NCBI GenBank assembly: GCA_024644145.1
Contig: JAHELO010000001.1
Coordinates: forward strand, 1 to 17,283
Source of the DNA: Christiangramia sp.
GTDB lineage: Bacteria; Bacteroidota; Bacteroidia; Flavobacteriales; Flavobacteriaceae
Direction: 5' to 3'
Length of the DNA stretch: 17,283 nucleotides
Part shown: in pieces, positions 1 through 8,623 of the stretch
Layout of the letters: each line of letters begins with the position of its first letter
Position numbering within the stretch: the stretch's first letter is position 1
The notes under the pieces: model-generated
Database searches by the model: none
What the model was told of the DNA's origin: nothing
Seen by the model: only the letters and a program-made list of their open reading frames with translations
Translations under genes and position numbers: made by a program

Positions 1-366
1 AGTTATAAGTTTATCTATCAATTTCTCCAGGTGTACCTGGTCCCGAAGCACTACCTCCATAATGATATTTTCGTTACCCGTGATTCGGTAGCAATTCACC
101 ACCTCATTGTACTCCTTTACGGTTTCAAGGAAGGCCTTGAGCCGTCCTGTAAATGCCCTTAAAGTGATGATCGCCCGTAACTGATAACCTGTCTTTTGGT
201 GAGCCAGATTGATTTTATAGGAATCTATGATCCCGCTATCTTCCATCTTCCTTACTCTCTCCGCTACTGCCGGCGAAGTAAGCCCAATTTTACGCCCAAC
301 TTCAGAGAATGATACTCTGGCATTTTTCTGTAATTCCTTAAGAATAGCCCAGTTTAATTTATCCAT
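1..366 (-). CDS. Lrp/AsnC family transcriptional regulator (partial, C-terminus missing)
   Basis: The reverse strand reads from ATG at 364-366 for 122 uninterrupted codons to the window edge, so about the last 30 residues of a normal ~150-residue member are missing. The protein starts MDKLNWAILKELQKNARVSF and has an N-terminal winged helix-turn-helix (about residues 3-50; recognition-helix region GLTSPAVAERVRKMEDSGII), which is the classic Lrp/AsnC signature. The following part (from about residue 60, with YQLRAIITLRAF and later YRITGNENIIMEVV) matches the RAM/AsnC ligand-binding fold, which binds amino acids and mediates oligomer formation. It should be a cytoplasmic DNA-binding regulator of amino-acid-related genes; the effector cannot be told. 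It is divergent from the gene at 477, and a perfect palindrome 25 bases upstream of its start is a candidate autoregulatory site (inference). Confidence 0.93.
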   Translation of the reverse strand, partial: MDKLNWAILKELQKNARVSFSEVGRKIGLTSPAVAERVRKMEDSGIIDSYKINLAHQKTGYQLRAIITLRAFTGRLKAFLETVKEYNEVVNCYRITGNENIIMEVVLRDQVHLEKLIDKLIT

Positions 367-384
367 GATTTTTAAAGTTCAAGC

Positions 385-444
385 CTGTAATTTATTTAAA
401 TTTTAAATAAAATTATGAATTTAGGTTAAAAATTTAAATTACAG
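385..444. repeat. Nested AT-rich palindromes between lrp-like gene and hypothetical gene
   Basis: Two perfect inverted repeats are seen. The inner one has arms TTTATTTAAA (391-400) and TTTAAATAAA (402-411) around a single central T. The outer one has arms CTGTAATTTA (385-394) and TAAATTACAG (435-444), 40 bases apart. They lie 19-78 bases upstream of the Lrp-type start codon. Lrp-family proteins bind AT-rich palindromic sites and often regulate their own gene, so an operator role is plausible but inferred. The region is very AT-rich, which raises the chance of accidental palindromes. Confidence 0.45.
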
Positions 445-476
445 AAATTAGGATGCTTAGTAAATTAGTATAAAAA

Positions 477-881
477 TTGCACGTGAAATATTTCTCTAAC
501 AATCCACATGGAAGGAATTCGGCCCTATATTTCAAGGCCCAGGAGATCATGCAAATTTCCCGCAGGATTTCAGATTATCTTATTCCAGATATGGCCTCTT
601 TAAACGAGAACGGCCATGAAGATAAACGCATTTATTTTACCGGTGATATCGTTAGGAATTCGCACAACCTTATGCTAAATATTGATAAAGCTGAAACGGA
701 ATTCTTCCAGGATTCCAGGATGAAGTATGTGGCAAGTGTGAACCGTCTAACAGATCGTTTGTATAAAAGCTGTGAAAAACTGGAATATGCCAGTAGTAAC
801 GGCAGGGATTTTCTCTTAATCCTTAGAAAGGAACTTCAGAAATTTAGAAAACTTCAACGTGTGTGGAGGCTATCCTTATAA
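477..881 (+). CDS. Conserved-looking hypothetical protein, helical, about 134 residues
   Basis: This open frame encodes a charged, probably all-helical soluble protein without signal peptide or membrane segment. I do not recognise a characterised family. The N-terminal part (YFSNNPHGRNSALYFKAQEI) resembles the start of some flavobacterial hypothetical proteins as I remember them, so I prefer a start that includes it. No ATG allows that: the frame opens after a TAA at 471 with TTG at 477 and GTG at 483, and the first ATG is at 549 (residue 25). GTG 483 or TTG 477 is therefore likely, but ATG 549, which has AGGAG only 3 bases upstream, cannot be excluded. The gene is divergent from the Lrp-type regulator and ends at a strong terminator (903-932). 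Function unknown. Confidence 0.7.
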   Translation: MHVKYFSNNPHGRNSALYFKAQEIMQISRRISDYLIPDMASLNENGHEDKRIYFTGDIVRNSHNLMLNIDKAETEFFQDSRMKYVASVNRLTDRLYKSCEKLEYASSNGRDFLLILRKELQKFRKLQRVWRLSL

Positions 882-902
882 TACTCCTCAACAAGTATAA
901 TA

Positions 903-932
903 AAAAAACCCGGATGTGATTCCGGGTTTTTT
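903..932. terminator. Bidirectional rho-independent terminator
   Basis: A perfect stem pairs AAAAAACCCGGA (903-914) with TCCGGGTTTTTT (921-932) around a 6-base loop. The G/C core is followed by a T run on both strands, so it can end the plus-strand gene finishing at 881 and the minus-strand icmF transcript finishing at 1012. Confidence 0.9.
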
Positions 933-1011
933 ATTTCAAGTCAAACTATAATAATACCTCTAGTAGGTTTTTATCAGCTTCCTGATAGTACCAGAAAGTA
1001 GATTAGTTTTC

Positions 1012-4000
1012 CTACATATTTCTTCTGTACTGTCCTCCTACTTCAAATAAGGCATGAGTGATCTGCCCAAGAGAACAAACCTTGGTAGCTTCCATAAGCT
1101 CTTCAAATAAGTTCTTATTATTCACTGCGGCGTTCTTAATTTTCTCCAGGGTTTCATCAGCTTTAGATTCTTTTGCCTTATGCAGGGTCTCTAAAGTTTT
1201 GATCTGATGTTCCTTTTCCTCTTCAGTAGCTCTAATTACTTCTCCCGGGGTCACTGTTGGCGATCCTGAAGAACTAAGGAAGGTATTTACTCCTATAATT
1301 GGATAATCTCCATTATGCTTCAAAGTTTCGTAGTAAAGACTTTCTTCCTGAATCTTTCCACGCTGGTACATGGTTTCCATGGCACCCAATACTCCTCCTC
1401 TTTCTGTGATCCTGTCAAATTCAGTTAATACAGCTTCTTCTACAAGATCTGTTAGTTCTTCAATAATGAAAGACCCCTGAATTGGATTTTCATTCTTGGT
1501 TAATCCCAACTCCTTATTGATGATAAGCTGAATTGCCATCGCCCTTCTTACTGATGCCTCCGTAGGAGTAGTAATCGCCTCATCATAGGCATTTGTATGC
1601 AGCGAATTACAGTTATCATAGATAGCGTATAAGGCCTGGAGTGTTGTTCTTATATCATTAAAATCGATTTCCTGGGCATGCAGCGATCTTCCCGATGTCT
1701 GAATATGGTATTTCAGCATCTGGGCCCGTGCATTAGCACCGTATTTATGCTTAAGGGCTTTAGACCATATCCTTCTGGCCACACGGCCAATAACTGCATA
1801 TTCCGGATCTACACCATTGGAGAAGAAGAATGATAAATTAGGTCCGAACTTATTAATATCCATACCACGGCTCAGGTAATATTCCACGTAGGTAAATCCG
1901 TTGGCTAGGGTGAAGGCAAGCTGTGTTATAGGGTTTGCACCTGCTTCAGCGATATGATACCCTGAAATTGAAACAGAATAAAAATTCCTTACTTTTTCTT
2001 CGATAAAATATTCCTGCACATCCCCCATCAACCTAAGAGCAAATTCCGTTGAGAAGATACAGGTATTTTGCGCCTGGTCCTCCTTTAAAATATCTGCCTG
2101 AACGGTTCCTCTTACTACACTAATCGTCTCTGCCTTGATTTTGTTATAGACATCCTCTGGCAGGATTTGGTCACCGGTGACCCCTAATAACATAAGCCCA
2201 AGACCATTGTTACCTTCTGGTAATTCACCGCGGTATTGAGGACGTTCTATATCATTATCGTCATATAGTTCTTTAAGCTTCGCTTCAACCTTATCTTCAA
2301 GACCATTCTCTTTGATATACTTCTCACAGTTCTGATCTATGGCAGCATTCATAAAAAAGCCGAGCAACATTGGTGCCGGTCCATTAATGGTCATACTAAC
2401 CGACGTCATTGCATCTGCAAGATCAAAACCGGAATATAATTTTTTGGCATCATCGAGACAACAAATTGATACCCCTGAATTTCCAATTTTTCCGTAGATA
2501 TCTGGACGATGATCAGGATCATTTCCGTAGAGGGTCACCGAATCAAAAGCTGTAGAAAGTCGTTTAGCCGGAAGTCCCTGGCTTACATAATGAAAACGTC
2601 TGTTTGTTCTTTCAGGGCCGCCTTCTCCTGCAAACATCCTTGTAGGATCTTCACCTGTTCTTTTGAAAGGATATAATCCAGCTGTATATGGGAATTCACC
2701 TGGTACATTTTCCTGAAGAAGCCAGAGAAGAATATCTCCCCAGGCTTTATATTTTGGTAGTGCCACCTTCGGGATCTGTGTATGCGATAGCGATTCAGTA
2801 TGCGTATCTATCTTAATTTCCTTATCACGCACTTTAAAGCTATAAACTGGCTCTCTGTATTTAGTAACCTTATCCTGCCAACCAAGAATCATTTCCCAGT
2901 TGTAAGGATCCAGATCCATTTTTATTTTATCAAATTCGGCGAAAAGAAGTTTAAGAAAGTCGTGTTGAGAATCATCTGCAAATTCATAGATCTCTTCCTG
3001 GTCTACACCATTCTTATTGATATGAGCCGTCTCAACTGCACTTGAAGAAACATTGGCAACTGTTAGAATGGTCTTGTAAATTCCATATAAACGTTGAGCC
3101 ACTTCCACCTGTGCACTGGCCTTCTCATCATAACTTCTATTATTCTCAGCAATTTCAGATAGATACCTTGTACGTTTTGGCGGGATCACAAAGATCTTCT
3201 CACTCATCTCCTTTGAGATCTCGAAAGTAGAAGTTAGGCCTGAACCTGTCTTTTCCTCAACCGCATCCATCACCCTTTTATAGAGCGTATTCATACCCGG
3301 GTCGTTAAACTGAGAGGCAATGGTGCCAAATACTGGCAGAGTCTCAGCATCTGAATGCCATAACTGGTGATTACGCTGATATTGCTTTTTAACATCCCTT
3401 AAGGCATCCTGAGCTCCCCTCTTGTCGAATTTGTTGATCGCTACCAGATCTGCAAAATCCAGCATATCGATCTTTTCCAGCTGTGTTGCAGCACCAAATT
3501 CTGGAGTCATCACATATAGAGACACATCTGAATGATCTAGAATCTCGGTGTCACTCTGCCCGATTCCGGAGGTCTCCAGGATTATGAGATCATACCCAGA
3601 AGCTTTTAACACGTCTACCGCTTCAGCCACATGTTTAGACAATGCCAGGTTGGCCTGTCTTGTTGCAAGGGAACGCATATATACCCGCTCATGATTGATT
3701 GAGTTCATACGAATCCTGTCTCCCAACAGTGCTCCTCCAGTCTTTTTCTTGGAAGGATCCACGGAAATTATCCCGATATGCTTCTCAGGAAAATCCATTA
3801 AAAATCTTCGTACCAATTCATCTACCAGGCTCGATTTTCCCGAACCACCAGTACCGGTAATTCCAAGAACAGGTACATCCTGTACCTCGAAAGATCCCTT
3901 GTCAAAAAACTTATCGAATTCTTCATGTCTGTTTTCGGCCAGGGAAATAAGCCTCGAAATGGTATTTACATTTTTATTCTTTAAATTTTCAATTACATTA

Positions 4001-4461
4001 TCTCCATCTTTCAGGCAAGGCACTTCATTATCTACTCTTTTGATCATATCATTGATCATTCCCTGCAAGCCCATCTCTCTACCATCATCTGGAGAATAGA
4101 TCCTGTCTATCCCGTAATCCATTAACTCTTTAATTTCGTCTGGCAGAATTACTCCGCCTCCACCGCCAAAGATCTTAATATGTCCTGCCCCTTTTTTATT
4201 AAGCAGGTCGTACATATATTTGAAATATTCGGTATGCCCGCCCTGGTAGGAGGTCATCGCAATAGCCTGAGCATCTTCCTGAATTGCACAATTCACCACT
4301 TCTTCAACACTACGGTCATGCCCAAGGTGTATCACCTCAACACCCGTAGCCTGGATAATTCGGCGCATTATATTTATTGCCGCATCATGACCATCAAAAA
4401 GTGATGCTGCAGTAACAATTCTAATTTTATTTTCAGGTTTATAAGGAGTTTGTTGTTCCAT
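1012..4461 (-). CDS. icmF: Fused isobutyryl-CoA mutase (B12 domain + MeaB-type GTPase + mutase)
   Basis: This 1149-residue cytoplasmic enzyme should interconvert isobutyryl-CoA and n-butyryl-CoA with adenosylcobalamin. Domains in order: B12-binding domain about 15-145, with DGHD at 23-26 (H25 the expected cobalt ligand); a MeaB/ArgK-type G-protein domain about 196-410, with Walker A GTGGSGKS (203-210), ETSGIGQSD (296-304) and NKFD (343-346); a linker; and the mutase barrel from about 570, with [12 protein letters not shown] (831-842; H836 is the equivalent of the catalytic His of methylmalonyl-CoA mutase). This order is that of IcmF, in which the GTPase acts as built-in chaperone for cofactor loading. 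Two residues support isobutyryl-CoA rather than methylmalonyl-CoA: F610 (PTRMFAGEG), where methylmalonyl-CoA mutase has Tyr, and Q798 (EDQAQNT), where it has Arg. Pivalyl-CoA or isovaleryl-CoA activity is possible, as reported for some IcmFs. It is a single-gene unit; I see no B12 riboswitch upstream. Confidence 0.96.
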   Translation of the reverse strand: MEQQTPYKPENKIRIVTAASLFDGHDAAINIMRRIIQATGVEVIHLGHDRSVEEVVNCAIQEDAQAIAMTSYQGGHTEYFKYMYDLLNKKGAGHIKIFGGGGGVILPDEIKELMDYGIDRIYSPDDGREMGLQGMINDMIKRVDNEVPCLKDGDNVIENLKNKNVNTISRLISLAENRHEEFDKFFDKGSFEVQDVPVLGITGTGGSGKSSLVDELVRRFLMDFPEKHIGIISVDPSKKKTGGALLGDRIRMNSINHERVYMRSLATRQANLALSKHVAEAVDVLKASGYDLIILETSGIGQSDTEILDHSDVSLYVMTPEFGAATQLEKIDMLDFADLVAINKFDKRGAQDALRDVKKQYQRNHQLWHSDAETLPVFGTIASQFNDPGMNTLYKRVMDAVEEKTGSGLTSTFEISKEMSEKIFVIPPKRTRYLSEIAENNRSYDEKASAQVEVAQRLYGIYKTILTVANVSSSAVETAHINKNGVDQEEIYEFADDSQHDFLKLLFAEFDKIKMDLDPYNWEMILGWQDKVTKYREPVYSFKVRDKEIKIDTHTESLSHTQIPKVALPKYKAWGDILLWLLQENVPGEFPYTAGLYPFKRTGEDPTRMFAGEGGPERTNRRFHYVSQGLPAKRLSTAFDSVTLYGNDPDHRPDIYGKIGNSGVSICCLDDAKKLYSGFDLADAMTSVSMTINGPAPMLLGFFMNAAIDQNCEKYIKENGLEDKVEAKLKELYDDNDIERPQYRGELPEGNNGLGLMLLGVTGDQILPEDVYNKIKAETISVVRGTVQADILKEDQAQNTCIFSTEFALRLMGDVQEYFIEEKVRNFYSVSISGYHIAEAGANPITQLAFTLANGFTYVEYYLSRGMDINKFGPNLSFFFSNGVDPEYAVIGRVARRIWSKALKHKYGANARAQMLKYHIQTSGRSLHAQEIDFNDIRTTLQALYAIYDNCNSLHTNAYDEAITTPTEASVRRAMAIQLIINKELGLTKNENPIQGSFIIEELTDLVEEAVLTEFDRITERGGVLGAMETMYQRGKIQEESLYYETLKHNGDYPIIGVNTFLSSSGSPTVTPGEVIRATEEEKEHQIKTLETLHKAKESKADETLEKIKNAAVNNKNLFEELMEATKVCSLGQITHALFEVGGQYRRNM

Positions 4462-4789
4462 TTTTAATACTTAGGGATTTTTGGAGCCGCAATTTACGAA
4501 AATTGTAAATTTTTTCAGGCTTCTTTAATGATAGTATAAATTTACAGCAGCACTTATTAAATAAGGTTAAATGTGCAGGTGAATTACTCACAAATTCATC
4601 TTTAGTCTAATTACTCGAATATTCTTTTCCTTAAAAATTTTTCCCTCCGTCCTGAAGTATAAATATACCATAGCTACTACCTTCTGAGAATATAGTAAAT
4701 CGAAACGGCGGGTAGTTTTAATATTATTATAACTTTTATGAGAGTAGACTTATTACCTGAGAATTTATATTTACAAAAAGACCTTAAAA
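4462..4789. other. Divergent intergenic region, icmF / DUF4197-like gene
   Basis: These 328 bases hold the promoters of icmF (minus) and the lipoprotein gene (plus). I found no RNA gene, no small reading frame worth calling, and no B12-box-like motif. For icmF, the minus strand carries TAAATTGC (RC of 4489-4496), one T short of the Bacteroidota -7 element. It overlaps an inverted repeat, AATTTAC (4491-4497) and GTAAATT (4505-4511), which could be an operator. For the plus gene, TATATTTA at 4766-4773 is a one-mismatch -7 element, 16 bases before the ATG. The middle part (about 4520-4740) shows nothing I can name. Confidence 0.5.
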
Positions 4790-5488
4790 ATGAAAAAATT
4801 ATTTGCTGTTATTGGTATCCTCATCTGTTCTTCGTGTGCTGAATTACAAACAATTGCTTCCCAGTTTCCCCAGGGAGTCACCGATGCTGAAATAAGTTCT
4901 GGCTTGAAACAGGCGCTGGAATTTGGTATAGATAAGGAGGTTACCAGTCTGGCCCAGAAAGATGGTTATTTTAGCAATGAACTTGTGAGAATTGGTCTTC
5001 CTCCTGAATTGCAAAAAGTAGATAAGACTCTTAGAGATGTTGGCCTGGATGCTCTGGCAGACGAAGGCTTAAAGGTTTTGAATAGGGCCGCAGAAGATGC
5101 AGTAAGCGAAGCCATCCCTGTATTTACAGATGCGGTAAAAGGCATCACATTTTCAGATGCGCGGAATATTCTTTTAGGCGGGGAAAATGCGGCAACACTT
5201 TATCTTTCCAACAGAACCGAAAAGGAACTTTATAACAGATTTAACCCTATCATTTCCAATTCCCTTGATAAGGTTGGAGCTACTCAGGTATGGAAAGAGA
5301 TCATCCAGAAGTATAATTCACTACCTATAACATCCAACGTAAATCCCGACCTGCCAGATTATGTTACCAATGAAGCTCTGGATGGAGTATATGTAATGAT
5401 AGCGAAAGAAGAAAAGGAAATTCGGAATACGTTTTCGGCAAGAACTACAGATCTATTAAAAAGGGTATTTGCCCTTCAAGACAGATAA
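4790..5488 (+). CDS. DUF4197-like putative lipoprotein
   Basis: The 232-residue product begins with a short charged N-terminus and hydrophobic stretch MKKLFAVIGILICSSC followed by AELQ, a lipoprotein signal with the probable lipidated cysteine at residue 16 (the -3 position is Cys rather than the usual Leu). It should therefore be exported and anchored in a membrane facing the periplasm. The rest is mostly helical and soluble. The repeating pattern of the body (ISSGLKQALEFGIDKEV near the start, IGLPPELQKVDKTLRDVGL in the middle, NPDLPDYVTNEALDGVYVMI with an alanine-lysine-glutamate helix near the end) fits the DUF4197 family, whose function is unknown to me. The ATG at 4790 is the only start that keeps the signal. 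It stands alone: the next plus gene is 131 bases away with its own promoter-like element. Confidence 0.85.
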   Translation: MKKLFAVIGILICSSCAELQTIASQFPQGVTDAEISSGLKQALEFGIDKEVTSLAQKDGYFSNELVRIGLPPELQKVDKTLRDVGLDALADEGLKVLNRAAEDAVSEAIPVFTDAVKGITFSDARNILLGGENAATLYLSNRTEKELYNRFNPIISNSLDKVGATQVWKEIIQKYNSLPITSNVNPDLPDYVTNEALDGVYVMIAKEEKEIRNTFSARTTDLLKRVFALQDR

Positions 5489-5592
5489 GCCACTTCTGGG
5501 AAGGACATCATTTTAACAAATTGACCCGGCTTTTGCCATTATTTTAAAACAAACTTAACTACACATTATCACTCTCTAATGGTACAGGATGT

Positions 5593-5600
5593 TAGCTTTG
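5593..5600 (+). promoter_or_regulatory. Bacteroidota-type -7 element for the small Lacal_2735-like gene
   Basis: TAGCTTTG matches TAnnTTTG perfectly. Transcription would start at about 5607, 13 bases before ATG 5620 and 40 bases before the alternative ATG 5647. I see no clear TTG -33 box. Confidence 0.5.
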
Positions 5601-5619
5601 TGAGATGTAGAACTGATTA

Positions 5620-5844
5620 ATGAAGAAGATAAGATTTAAAATTGCTATGTTTAGAATTTTTGAGAATAAATCTAAGGAGGAGTTACTTTGTGAAAAATAT
5701 TCCCGGTTAATGCAGCGAGCTTATAAGCTGGCCCTTATAGATAAGAAAAAGAGTGATCAGATAAATCAAAGAGCCAAAAAGATAATGGCTGAATTAAAAA
5801 GAATGAACTGCGACCTGATCGAAACTAAGAGTGAAACTGCTTGA
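5620..5844 (+). CDS. Small Lacal_2735-family-like protein
   Basis: A 74-residue, strongly basic and helical protein without signal peptide or membrane span. The part from residue 10 (MFRIFENKSKEELLCEKYSR) through AYKLALIDKKKSDQINQRA to MAELK resembles the short flavobacterial Lacal_2735 family, in which a MFxxFKKKS start is followed by one long helical hairpin. Family members begin about where M10 is, so the true start may be ATG 5647 (65 residues) rather than 5620; the promoter-like element at 5593-5600 allows either, though 5647 leaves a more usual leader length. The 3' end overlaps the convergent BtuF-like gene by 20 bases, and there is no terminator between them. Function unknown. Confidence 0.75.
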   Translation: MKKIRFKIAMFRIFENKSKEELLCEKYSRLMQRAYKLALIDKKKSDQINQRAKKIMAELKRMNCDLIETKSETA

Positions 5845-6601
5845 AATACTCTAGAGCCTCCAATAACCGGCTGCCATACCAACTGAAATATTCTCCATTC
5901 ACAATTCGCACTTCCCCGGCCAAATGGCCAAAGTCTTCCCTGTGTTTTTCCTTAAACGGATAAGGTTCTGAAGATAACAGGCAAAGCTCTGGATACCGTT
6001 TTAAAATCTCTTCTTCGGTAGTCTCAGGATACCTGCTTTCAGAAAAAACATTGTAAAAATTATTTAATTTAAGCATCTCATTGATAAAGGTGCCCTGGCC
6101 TGCAACCATTAATGGATCTTTCCAGATAAAATATGCCACTTTTTTAACAGCTTTTCTATCAACCAGGATCTTTAGCTGAGTGACCTTCTTTTTTATTGCA
6201 GATATCATGGTGTTAGAAAGTTCAGTACAGTTAAAAATTTCACCATACTGCTTCATCATTTCAAATGCATCTTCTAGTGTAGCCACATCAGATACATGCA
6301 CCGGAGCGATCTTTTCCAACTCCTCTACCATTTCCCTGGTATTTTCTTCCTTATTACAAAGTATGATATCTGGACGTAAGTCCTTAATTTTCTGAATCTT
6401 TACTTTTTTAGTACCACCCACACTCGTTTTGGTACTCCTTAAATTCTGAGGATGCACACAAAAACGGGTAATACCAACAATAGATTTTTCAAGGCCAAGA
6501 TCTGCTAGAAGTTCAGTCTGGCTGGGGACAAGCGAAACAATTCTTTCTGGCACTTTTTTCAGGCTAATGGTTCTACCTAAATGATCCTGAATTTCCATCA
6601 T
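5825..6601 (-). CDS. BtuF-like helical-backbone substrate-binding protein without signal peptide
   Basis: The 258-residue product has the BtuF/FhuD class III binding-protein fold. RIVSLVPSQTELLADLGLE near the start, VGITRFCVHP and VGGTKKVKIQKIKDLRPDII are the family signature of the N-terminal lobe; a long helix around residues 130-150 would join the lobes, and the C-terminal lobe ends with FSWYGSRLLEALEYF. Relatives bind B12, haem or ferric siderophores for ABC import. Here the reading frame begins MMEIQDHLGRTISLKKVPER with no hydrophobic leader, and pyrF ends only 6 bases upstream, leaving no room for one, so the protein appears cytoplasmic. No ABC permease or ATPase gene is nearby. It is probably cotranscribed after pyrF. 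The ligand is unknown; a corrinoid role is only suggested by family resemblance. Confidence 0.85.
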   Translation of the reverse strand: MMEIQDHLGRTISLKKVPERIVSLVPSQTELLADLGLEKSIVGITRFCVHPQNLRSTKTSVGGTKKVKIQKIKDLRPDIILCNKEENTREMVEELEKIAPVHVSDVATLEDAFEMMKQYGEIFNCTELSNTMISAIKKKVTQLKILVDRKAVKKVAYFIWKDPLMVAGQGTFINEMLKLNNFYNVFSESRYPETTEEEILKRYPELCLLSSEPYPFKEKHREDFGHLAGEVRIVNGEYFSWYGSRLLEALEYFKQFHS

Positions 6602-6607
6602 GCCTGC

Positions 6608-7426
6608 TTATAGTTTTTCCAGCTCCTCAGCCATCTGGTTTTGCATAGCTTCAGCTTTAGCTCCGGCTATTTCTGCAAAATTTGAAGAGTCTGAAGCATA
6701 AATGATCTTACGGGAAGAATTAACCAGCAGACCTACATTTTTGGTCATCCCATATTTGCATACCTCTTCCAGATTTCCGCCCTGAGCTCCAACTCCGGGC
6801 ACCAGCAAAAAATTATCTGGAATGATCTTTCTTATATCAGCAAGATATTCAGCCTTGGTAGCTCCTACCACATACATCAAATTTTCAGCATTATTCCACC
6901 CCTTTGAGGTTTCGATTACTTTCTTGTAGAGGTCTTCCCCATTGGTTCTAAGCGTTTGAAAATCGAAGGCTCCTTCGTTGGAAGTTAAGGCCAGTAAGAT
7001 GGTATGTTTATTTTCAAATTCCAGGAAAGGCTCTACAGAATCCTTTCCCATATAAGGTGCTACGGTAATGGAATCGAAACCAAGATCTTCGAAAAAGGCC
7101 TTTGCGTACATTCTTGAAGTATTCCCTATATCCCCGCGTTTGGCATCGGCGATGGTATATAGTTCTGGATATTCAGAATGCAAGTAATCTATGGTTTTTT
7201 TCAGGGCTTTCCAGCCATCAACACCCAGAGCCTCATAAAAGGCAATATTAGGCTTATAAGCTACACAGAATTCATGAGTTGCATCTATGATAGCTTTATT
7301 GAAACTGAAAACCGGATCTTTTTCAGATAATAAATATGTTGGGATCTTCTCCAGATCGGTATCCAATCCCACACATAAAAATGATTTCTTTTTAAAGATC
7401 TGTTCTGTCAGTTCCTGTGTTGTCAT
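6608..7426 (-). CDS. pyrF: Orotidine 5'-phosphate decarboxylase (type 2)
   Basis: This cytoplasmic enzyme makes UMP from OMP, the last step of de novo pyrimidine nucleotide synthesis. The 272-residue length and sequence fit the longer type 2 branch of the family rather than the ~230-residue enterobacterial type. Seen motifs: [14 protein letters not shown] (substrate-binding Asp in GLDTD, about 20-24), [11 protein letters not shown] (58-68), the catalytic [11 protein letters not shown] (94-104, with the K96/D99 pair), and the phosphate loop region [11 protein letters not shown] near residue 200. The ATG at 7426 fits family length. It lies downstream of prfA, with 96 bases holding an inverted repeat in between, and 6 bases upstream of the BtuF-like gene, so pyrF and that gene probably share a transcript. 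Confidence 0.96.
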   Translation of the reverse strand: MTTQELTEQIFKKKSFLCVGLDTDLEKIPTYLLSEKDPVFSFNKAIIDATHEFCVAYKPNIAFYEALGVDGWKALKKTIDYLHSEYPELYTIADAKRGDIGNTSRMYAKAFFEDLGFDSITVAPYMGKDSVEPFLEFENKHTILLALTSNEGAFDFQTLRTNGEDLYKKVIETSKGWNNAENLMYVVGATKAEYLADIRKIIPDNFLLVPGVGAQGGNLEEVCKYGMTKNVGLLVNSSRKIIYASDSSNFAEIAGAKAEAMQNQMAEELEKL

Positions 7427-7469
7427 TCTTTTTATTATCTGTTCTCAAATATCGGTCAGAATTTAAAAT

Positions 7470-7510
7470 GTGTATTCAATTAAAAATTTTCACATTTCAA
7501 TTGAATACAC
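7470..7510. repeat. 12-bp perfect inverted repeat between prfA and pyrF
   Basis: Arms GTGTATTCAATT (7470-7481) and AATTGAATACAC (7499-7510) are perfectly complementary with a 17-base loop. The stem is AT-rich and, read on the minus strand, is followed by ATTTTAAATT rather than a real T run. It may be a weak terminator for prfA, an mRNA stability element, or a protein-binding site controlling pyrF. Confidence 0.6.
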
Positions 7511-7522
7511 TCTTACTTCTGT

Positions 7523-8599
7523 TTATAGAATATCTGAATTTTCCTTAAGTTTTTCTGTGTTTTCTGCTAACTGCAGCTCATCGATGATCTTTTGAATATC
7601 ACCATTAATTATATTGGAAAGATCATACAGGGTGAGGTTTATCCTATGATCGGTCACACGGCTTTGTGCATAATTGTAGGTTCTGATCTTCGCACTACGG
7701 TCTCCACTGGAAACCATGGAATTTCGTTTTGCAGCATCGGCTTCCATTTTCTTGGCCAGCTCCATTTCATATAACCTGGACCTTAATACACGAAAGGCCT
7801 TTTCTTTATTCTTATGTTGTGATTTCTGATCCTGACATTGAGCAACCAAACCTGTAGGCTCGTGAGTTAGCCTCACGGCAGAATAAGTGGTATTCACCGA
7901 CTGACCTCCAGGTCCTGAAGAACAGAAGTAATCTATTCTTACCTCTTTAGGATCGATCTCCACATCAAATTCTTCGGCCTCAGGAAGAACCATTACCGTA
8001 GCCGCCGAGGTATGAACCCGTCCCTGAGTCTCGGTTTGCGGAACTCTTTGAACACGGTGTACACCGGCCTCAAATTTCATAGTACCATACACATCTTCAC
8101 CGGAAATTTCAAAGATCATCTCTTTAAAACCTCCACTGGTACCTTCACTAAAATCTACGATATTATGGCTCCAGCCTCTGGATTCCACATATTTGGTATA
8201 CATACGGTAAAGATCGCCCGCGAAAATACTGGCTTCATCCCCACCGGTACCTGCACGAATTTCCATCACCACATTTTTACCGTCTTCAGGATCTTTAGGG
8301 ATAAGCATCATCCTTATCTTATCTTCAAGTTCGGGCAGCTGTGATTTAGCTTCCTCTAACTGGAGCTTCGCCATTTCGGTCATCTCGGCATCACTGCCAT
8401 CTGCAATGATCTCCTCGGCTTCTTTAATATTCTCGGTCAGGCTTATATACTTCTCCCGCTCGTCCATCAAAGCCCTAAGGTCTTTGTATTCTTTATTTAA
8501 TTCAATATATCGCTTCTGGTCTGAAATTACATCCGGCTGAATAATCAAATCGTTCACCTCATCAAACCGTTGCTTTACGATATTAAGTCTCTCAATCAT
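7523..8599 (-). CDS. prfA: Peptide chain release factor 1
   Basis: This factor recognises UAA and UAG stop codons in the ribosomal A site and triggers peptide release. The 358 residues are the normal RF1 length. The codon-recognition tripeptide is PQT at 187-189 (PxT, the RF1 type, in [14 protein letters not shown]), which separates it from RF2 (SPF), and the GGQ motif is at 231-233 ([11 protein letters not shown]). An N-terminal coiled-coil helical domain (about 1-100) is also as expected; the GTGGDEAS stretch at 117-124 is conserved in the family. The ATG at 8599 is preceded by a perfect TAnnTTTG element. It is the first gene of a minus-strand group with pyrF and the BtuF-like gene. No prmC methyltransferase gene follows, unlike in many bacteria. 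Confidence 0.98.
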   Translation of the reverse strand: MIERLNIVKQRFDEVNDLIIQPDVISDQKRYIELNKEYKDLRALMDEREKYISLTENIKEAEEIIADGSDAEMTEMAKLQLEEAKSQLPELEDKIRMMLIPKDPEDGKNVVMEIRAGTGGDEASIFAGDLYRMYTKYVESRGWSHNIVDFSEGTSGGFKEMIFEISGEDVYGTMKFEAGVHRVQRVPQTETQGRVHTSAATVMVLPEAEEFDVEIDPKEVRIDYFCSSGPGGQSVNTTYSAVRLTHEPTGLVAQCQDQKSQHKNKEKAFRVLRSRLYEMELAKKMEADAAKRNSMVSSGDRSAKIRTYNYAQSRVTDHRINLTLYDLSNIINGDIQKIIDELQLAENTEKLKENSDIL

Positions 8600-8623
8600 A
8601 TAATACTACTGAATTTAGGATAG

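Noticed and set aside
972..987. Small hairpin TATCAG / CTGATA after icmF
   Set aside because: No T run follows on either strand, and the strong terminator at 903-932 already explains the transcript end.
3695..4099. Open frame of 134 codons on the plus strand inside icmF
   Set aside because: It lies wholly opposite the GTPase and linker part of icmF, whose motifs are intact; the translation has no recognisable domain.
5486..5510. GCCACTTC resembling a B12 box
   Set aside because: Only part of the box matches, it lies after a gene rather than before a B12-related one, and no riboswitch stems accompany it.
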